Positions 5,150-7,253 of a stretch of 7,253 bases of DNA are shown in pieces. Both the position numbers and the translations under genes were made by a program. The stretch's first letter is position 1; each line of letters starts with the position of its first letter. The notes under the pieces are model-generated. The model was not told the origin of the DNA. It saw only the letters and a program-made list of their open reading frames with translations, and did not search any database. The stretch is taken from contig CADCVT010000305.1 in NCBI GenBank assembly GCA_902806215.1, forward strand, positions 1 through 7,253. The letters are read 5' to 3'. The stretch comes from an uncultured Solirubrobacteraceae bacterium. GTDB taxonomy: Bacteria > Actinomycetota > Thermoleophilia > Solirubrobacterales > Solirubrobacteraceae.

Positions 5150-5985
5150 CCAGACGATGAGGCTACCCGGCCGAGTGCCCGTGCCAAGCCTGCATGCAGC
5201 GTTGCGGCGGGCATCGCCTGCTCGTACTCGGCGGCGGCCTGCGCGTCCGTGCGCTCGGTGATGAACGTCGTGACGCGCTCGGCGTACGCGTCGGCATCGA
5301 GCTCGCCCGCCCACTCCGTCATCTGGGTGAGCGTGTCGCGCAGCTGCACGAGGTGCGCGTCGGCGTCGTCGAACGCGCCGAAGTGCGTCACCGCGATGCG
5401 CTCGGGACGCCACGCGGCGATGCGGTCGATCGAGCGCGGCCACGCCTCGAGGTCGATGTCCGGCGGCGGGGTCGGCGGGAGCACCGGCCCGCCGTCGATG
5501 CGCACGCCGGCGACGTCGCCGCAGAACGCGGTCGCGCTCGGCTCGTGCAGGTAGGACACGTGGTGCGACGCGTGCCCCGGCGTGTACGTCACGCGCCAGT
5601 CGCCGGCGCGCTCCTCGTCACCGGATCCGAACACCCGCAGGCGCTCGCGCGGCACCGGCACGATCTCGCCCCACAGCCGGTCCATGTCGTCGCCGTAGAT
5701 CCGCGTGGCGCTCCTGACGAGCTTCGTCGGATCGGCCACGTGCGGCGCGCCCCTCTCGTGCACCCACACCTCCGCGTCGGGGAACCGCTCGATCACCTTC
5801 CCGGTGGCGCCCGCGTGGTCGAGGTGGATGTGGGTGAGCAGGACGCGCTCGACGACGTCGTCGCCGAGCCCCTCGAGCAGGCCGTCCAACGAGGAGCTCG
5901 GCCCCGGGTCGATCAGGCAGCCGTCGACGAGCCACGCGCCGATCACGCGCTCGCGGCCGAGGTGGCGGACGTCGATGAGCCGCAT
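5146..5985 (-). CDS. Metallo-beta-lactamase-fold hydrolase
   Basis: 279 residues, a cytosolic MBL-fold enzyme with a complete binuclear metal site: THIHLDHAG gives His52, His54, Asp56 and His57; PGHASHH gives His138; GDVAG gives Asp157; THFG gives His201. The early strand WLVDGCLIDPGPSSS is typical of glyoxalase-II-like and thioesterase-like members. Residues about 205-279 form a helical tail (QLRDTLTQMTEWAGELDADAY, TERTDAQAAAEYEQAM) that may cap the active site. The substrate cannot be read from the sequence; thioester, phosphodiester or lactone hydrolysis are all possible. The start ATG (5985) overlaps the methyltransferase stop as TGATG and has GAGAAGG 7 nt upstream. The stop overlaps clpS as ATGA, so it sits in the middle of a coupled three-gene unit. 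Confidence 0.92.
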   Translation of the reverse strand: MRLIDVRHLGRERVIGAWLVDGCLIDPGPSSSLDGLLEGLGDDVVERVLLTHIHLDHAGATGKVIERFPDAEVWVHERGAPHVADPTKLVRSATRIYGDDMDRLWGEIVPVPRERLRVFGSGDEERAGDWRVTYTPGHASHHVSYLHEPSATAFCGDVAGVRIDGGPVLPPTPPPDIDLEAWPRSIDRIAAWRPERIAVTHFGAFDDADAHLVQLRDTLTQMTEWAGELDADAYAERVTTFITERTDAQAAAEYEQAMPAATLHAGLARALGRVASSSG

Positions 5986-6797
5986 CACGGCGCCTTCTCG
6001 AGCACGACGATGTCCTGGAAGGACGCACCCTCGTCGCGGCCGGACCACGTGCCAGGGTGGATCGGCTCGAGCACGCGCAGCCCGTGCGTGCCGACGCGCT
6101 CGTACACCCAGCCCTCGTCGTACGCGACGGCCTCCTCGGGGACGTCGTCGCTGAGGACCGACACGTGCGCCTCGGGCTCGAGGAAGTCGAGGCCGCTGCG
6201 GCCCGACCCGATGAGCGCGCGCGACTCCGCCTCGAGCAGGAAGAACGTCGTGAACGCCCGGCCACCGGGCTTCAGCACACGAGCGGCCTCGGAGATGTAG
6301 TGCTCGGCCTCGTCCTCGAGCAGGTGCGTGAGGACGCTCGTCATGATCGCGAAGTCGAACCGCTCGTCCTCGAAGGGGAACCGGTAGTCGATCGCCTTGA
6401 ACGGGCCGAGCGGGTTGTACCGGCGGTTGTAGAGGTCGGCGACCTGGAAGTGGAAGCTCTTGTGCCGCGCGTAGCGCCGCCGGCACCAGCCGATCCCCTC
6501 GCGGTTGACGTCGAACCCCTCGTACGCGCCGTCCGCGTCGAGGTAGCCCGACAGCGGGCGGGCCATCCGCCCGATCCCGCAGCCGATGTCCAGCACCGCG
6601 TGATGGGGCTGCAGGCCGCCGTGCTCGATGAAGTGCCCGAGGAACTCGTCGCCGGTCGCCACGAAGTCCGAATGGCCGACGAAGTCGAGCCGTCGCGGCG
6701 GGACCAGACGGTCCGCCCGGCCACTCAACCGGTCCTTCGCGTCGAGCGTCCTGAGCCTCACCGAGTCCCGGACGCGCTCTCCCAGAGGCTGGCGCAT
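5985..6797 (-). CDS. Class I SAM-dependent methyltransferase
   Basis: 270 residues. Transfers a methyl group from S-adenosylmethionine; the acceptor is unknown. Rossmann methyltransferase motifs are complete: motif I LDIGCGIGRMA (69-79), an acidic residue at the end of strand 2 (Asp97 in GFDVNRE), FDFAIMTSVLTHLLEDEAEHY (about 147-167), and AARVLKPGGRAFTTFFLL (171-188). The N-terminal 60 residues (PPRRLDFVGHSDFVATGDEFL) and the inserted YNRRYNPLGPF are seen in methyltransferase-11-like proteins near cell-surface glycan genes (from memory, not checked). There is no signal peptide or transmembrane segment. The ATG at 6797 is chosen: upstream extension to 7043 would lie wholly antisense to meaA, and a TACGAT -10 box ends 9 nt before it. 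First gene of the minus-strand unit; its stop overlaps the MBL-fold start. Confidence 0.88.
   Translation of the reverse strand: MRQPLGERVRDSVRLRTLDAKDRLSGRADRLVPPRRLDFVGHSDFVATGDEFLGHFIEHGGLQPHHAVLDIGCGIGRMARPLSGYLDADGAYEGFDVNREGIGWCRRRYARHKSFHFQVADLYNRRYNPLGPFKAIDYRFPFEDERFDFAIMTSVLTHLLEDEAEHYISEAARVLKPGGRAFTTFFLLEAESRALIGSGRSGLDFLEPEAHVSVLSDDVPEEAVAYDEGWVYERVGTHGLRVLEPIHPGTWSGRDEGASFQDIVVLEKAP
5993..5999 (-). promoter_or_regulatory. Ribosome binding site GAGAAGG for the MBL-fold gene
   Basis: GAGAAGG on the minus strand, 7 nt before ATG 5985 and inside the end of the methyltransferase gene. It supports the TGATG start. Confidence 0.6.
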
Positions 6798-6806
6798 GAG
6801 TCGGGC

Positions 6807-6812
6807 ATCGTA
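6807..6812 (-). promoter_or_regulatory. -10 box TACGAT for the methyltransferase operon
   Basis: TACGAT on the minus strand (6812-6807), 9 nt before ATG 6797. It fits TAnnnT and would start transcription only a few nt before the ATG. No convincing -35 box and no Shine-Dalgarno. It shares its first two bases with the opposing -10 box. Confidence 0.45.
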
Positions 6813-6816
6813 GAAT
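6811..6816 (+). promoter_or_regulatory. -10 box TAGAAT for the mutase gene (leaderless)
   Basis: TAGAAT is a good actinobacterial -10 match, ending 8 nt before ATG 6825, so the transcript would start at or within about 3 nt of the start codon. The 8 nt between are CCGCGGCC, with no ribosome site, as expected of a leaderless mRNA. No clear -35 box. Confidence 0.5.
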
Positions 6817-6824
6817 CCGCGGCC

Positions 6825-7253
6825 ATGAGCGTGCGCCTGGACCAGCCCGACCGGCCGTGGATGATGCGGACCTACGCCGGCCACTCGACGGCGGCGAAGT
6901 CCAACGAGCTGTACCGCCGGAACCTCTCGAAGGGCCAGACCGGCCTGTCGATCGCGTTCGACCTGCCCACCCAGACGGGCTACGACGCCGATCACGAGCT
7001 CGCCCGCGGCGAGGTCGGCAAGGTCGGCGTGCCGGTCGCGCACCGCGGAGACATGGCCCAGCTGCTCGACGGGATCCCGCTCGACAAGATGAACACGTCG
7101 ATGACGATCAACGCGACGGCGGCCTGGCTGTTGGCGCTGTACGTCGTCGCGGCCGAAGAGCAGGGCGTGGAGCAGAAGCAGCTCGGCGGCACGACCCAGA
7201 ACGACATCATCAAGGAGTTCCTGGCCCGCGGCACGTACGCGTTCCCGCCCGGA
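6825..7253 (+). CDS. meaA: Ethylmalonyl-CoA mutase (MeaA type), N-terminal part, cut by window end
   Basis: 143 residues visible of a protein usually about 650 or more. Coenzyme B12-dependent isomerisation of (2R)-ethylmalonyl-CoA to (2S)-methylsuccinyl-CoA, two steps after Ccr (an epimerase lies between). The sequence is the start of the acyl-CoA mutase TIM barrel: PWMMRTYAGHSTAAKSNELY, LSKGQTGLSIAFDLPTQTGYD, HELARGEVGKVGVPVAH, DGIPLDKMNTSMTINATAAW and GTTQNDIIKEFLARGTY. PTQTGYD, where methylmalonyl-CoA mutases carry THRGYD, and GKVGVPVAH favour the ethylmalonyl-CoA mutase/MeaA group. A methylmalonyl- or isobutyryl-type mutase is the alternative, since the substrate-defining residues further on are not in the window. 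The ATG at 6825 follows a -10 box directly (leaderless). The ccr gene upstream in the window supports the pathway assignment. Confidence 0.9.
   Translation, partial: MSVRLDQPDRPWMMRTYAGHSTAAKSNELYRRNLSKGQTGLSIAFDLPTQTGYDADHELARGEVGKVGVPVAHRGDMAQLLDGIPLDKMNTSMTINATAAWLLALYVVAAEEQGVEQKQLGGTTQNDIIKEFLARGTYAFPPG

Noticed and set aside
6798..7043. Upstream extension of the methyltransferase to 7043
   Set aside because: That stretch is entirely antisense to the well-conserved mutase gene.

Overview
The window is a GC-rich (roughly 70% by eye), densely packed chromosomal segment. It most likely comes from an actinobacterium, possibly of the Thermoleophilia/Solirubrobacterales type. That placement is inference, based on the ClpS sequence style, a SigB/SigF-type sigma factor, short leaderless-looking promoters with TAnnnT -10 boxes, an AbiEi/DUF559 protein, and ethylmalonyl-CoA pathway genes. 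No RNA gene, CRISPR array, transposase or phage gene was found.

Layout. (1) Positions 1-1534, plus strand: the 3' part of crotonyl-CoA carboxylase/reductase (ccr), overlapping by TGATG a small alpha+beta protein of 123 residues. (2) Positions 1542-1596: two near-identical strong hairpins between convergent genes. (3) Positions 1583-2944, minus strand: a five-helix membrane domain fused to an alpha/beta hydrolase. (4) Positions 3018-4003: a lone AbiEi-like/DUF559 nuclease-like gene on the plus strand, bracketed by two direct copies of a 47-bp palindromic repeat. The first copy encodes its N-terminus and the second holds its stop codon. (5) Positions 4009-6797, minus strand, in transcription order: SAM methyltransferase, metallo-beta-lactamase-fold hydrolase, ClpS and sigma factor. 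The first three are joined by stop/start overlaps, and the sigma factor follows after about 28 bp containing a hairpin. (6) From 6825, plus strand: the 5' part of an ethylmalonyl-CoA-mutase-like B12-dependent mutase (meaA/ecm), divergent from the methyltransferase over 27 bp, where two -10 boxes overlap.

How the genes relate. The two ends belong to the same metabolism: Ccr makes ethylmalonyl-CoA from crotonyl-CoA, and the MeaA-type mutase isomerises ethylmalonyl-CoA to methylsuccinyl-CoA. The roughly 5.3 kb between them holds unrelated functions: proteolysis adaptor, stress-type sigma factor, hydrolases and methyltransferase. The strongest candidate for something undescribed is the 979-bp repeat-gene-repeat unit at 3025-4003. 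It resembles in architecture, though not in protein family, a REP-element/nuclease partnership.
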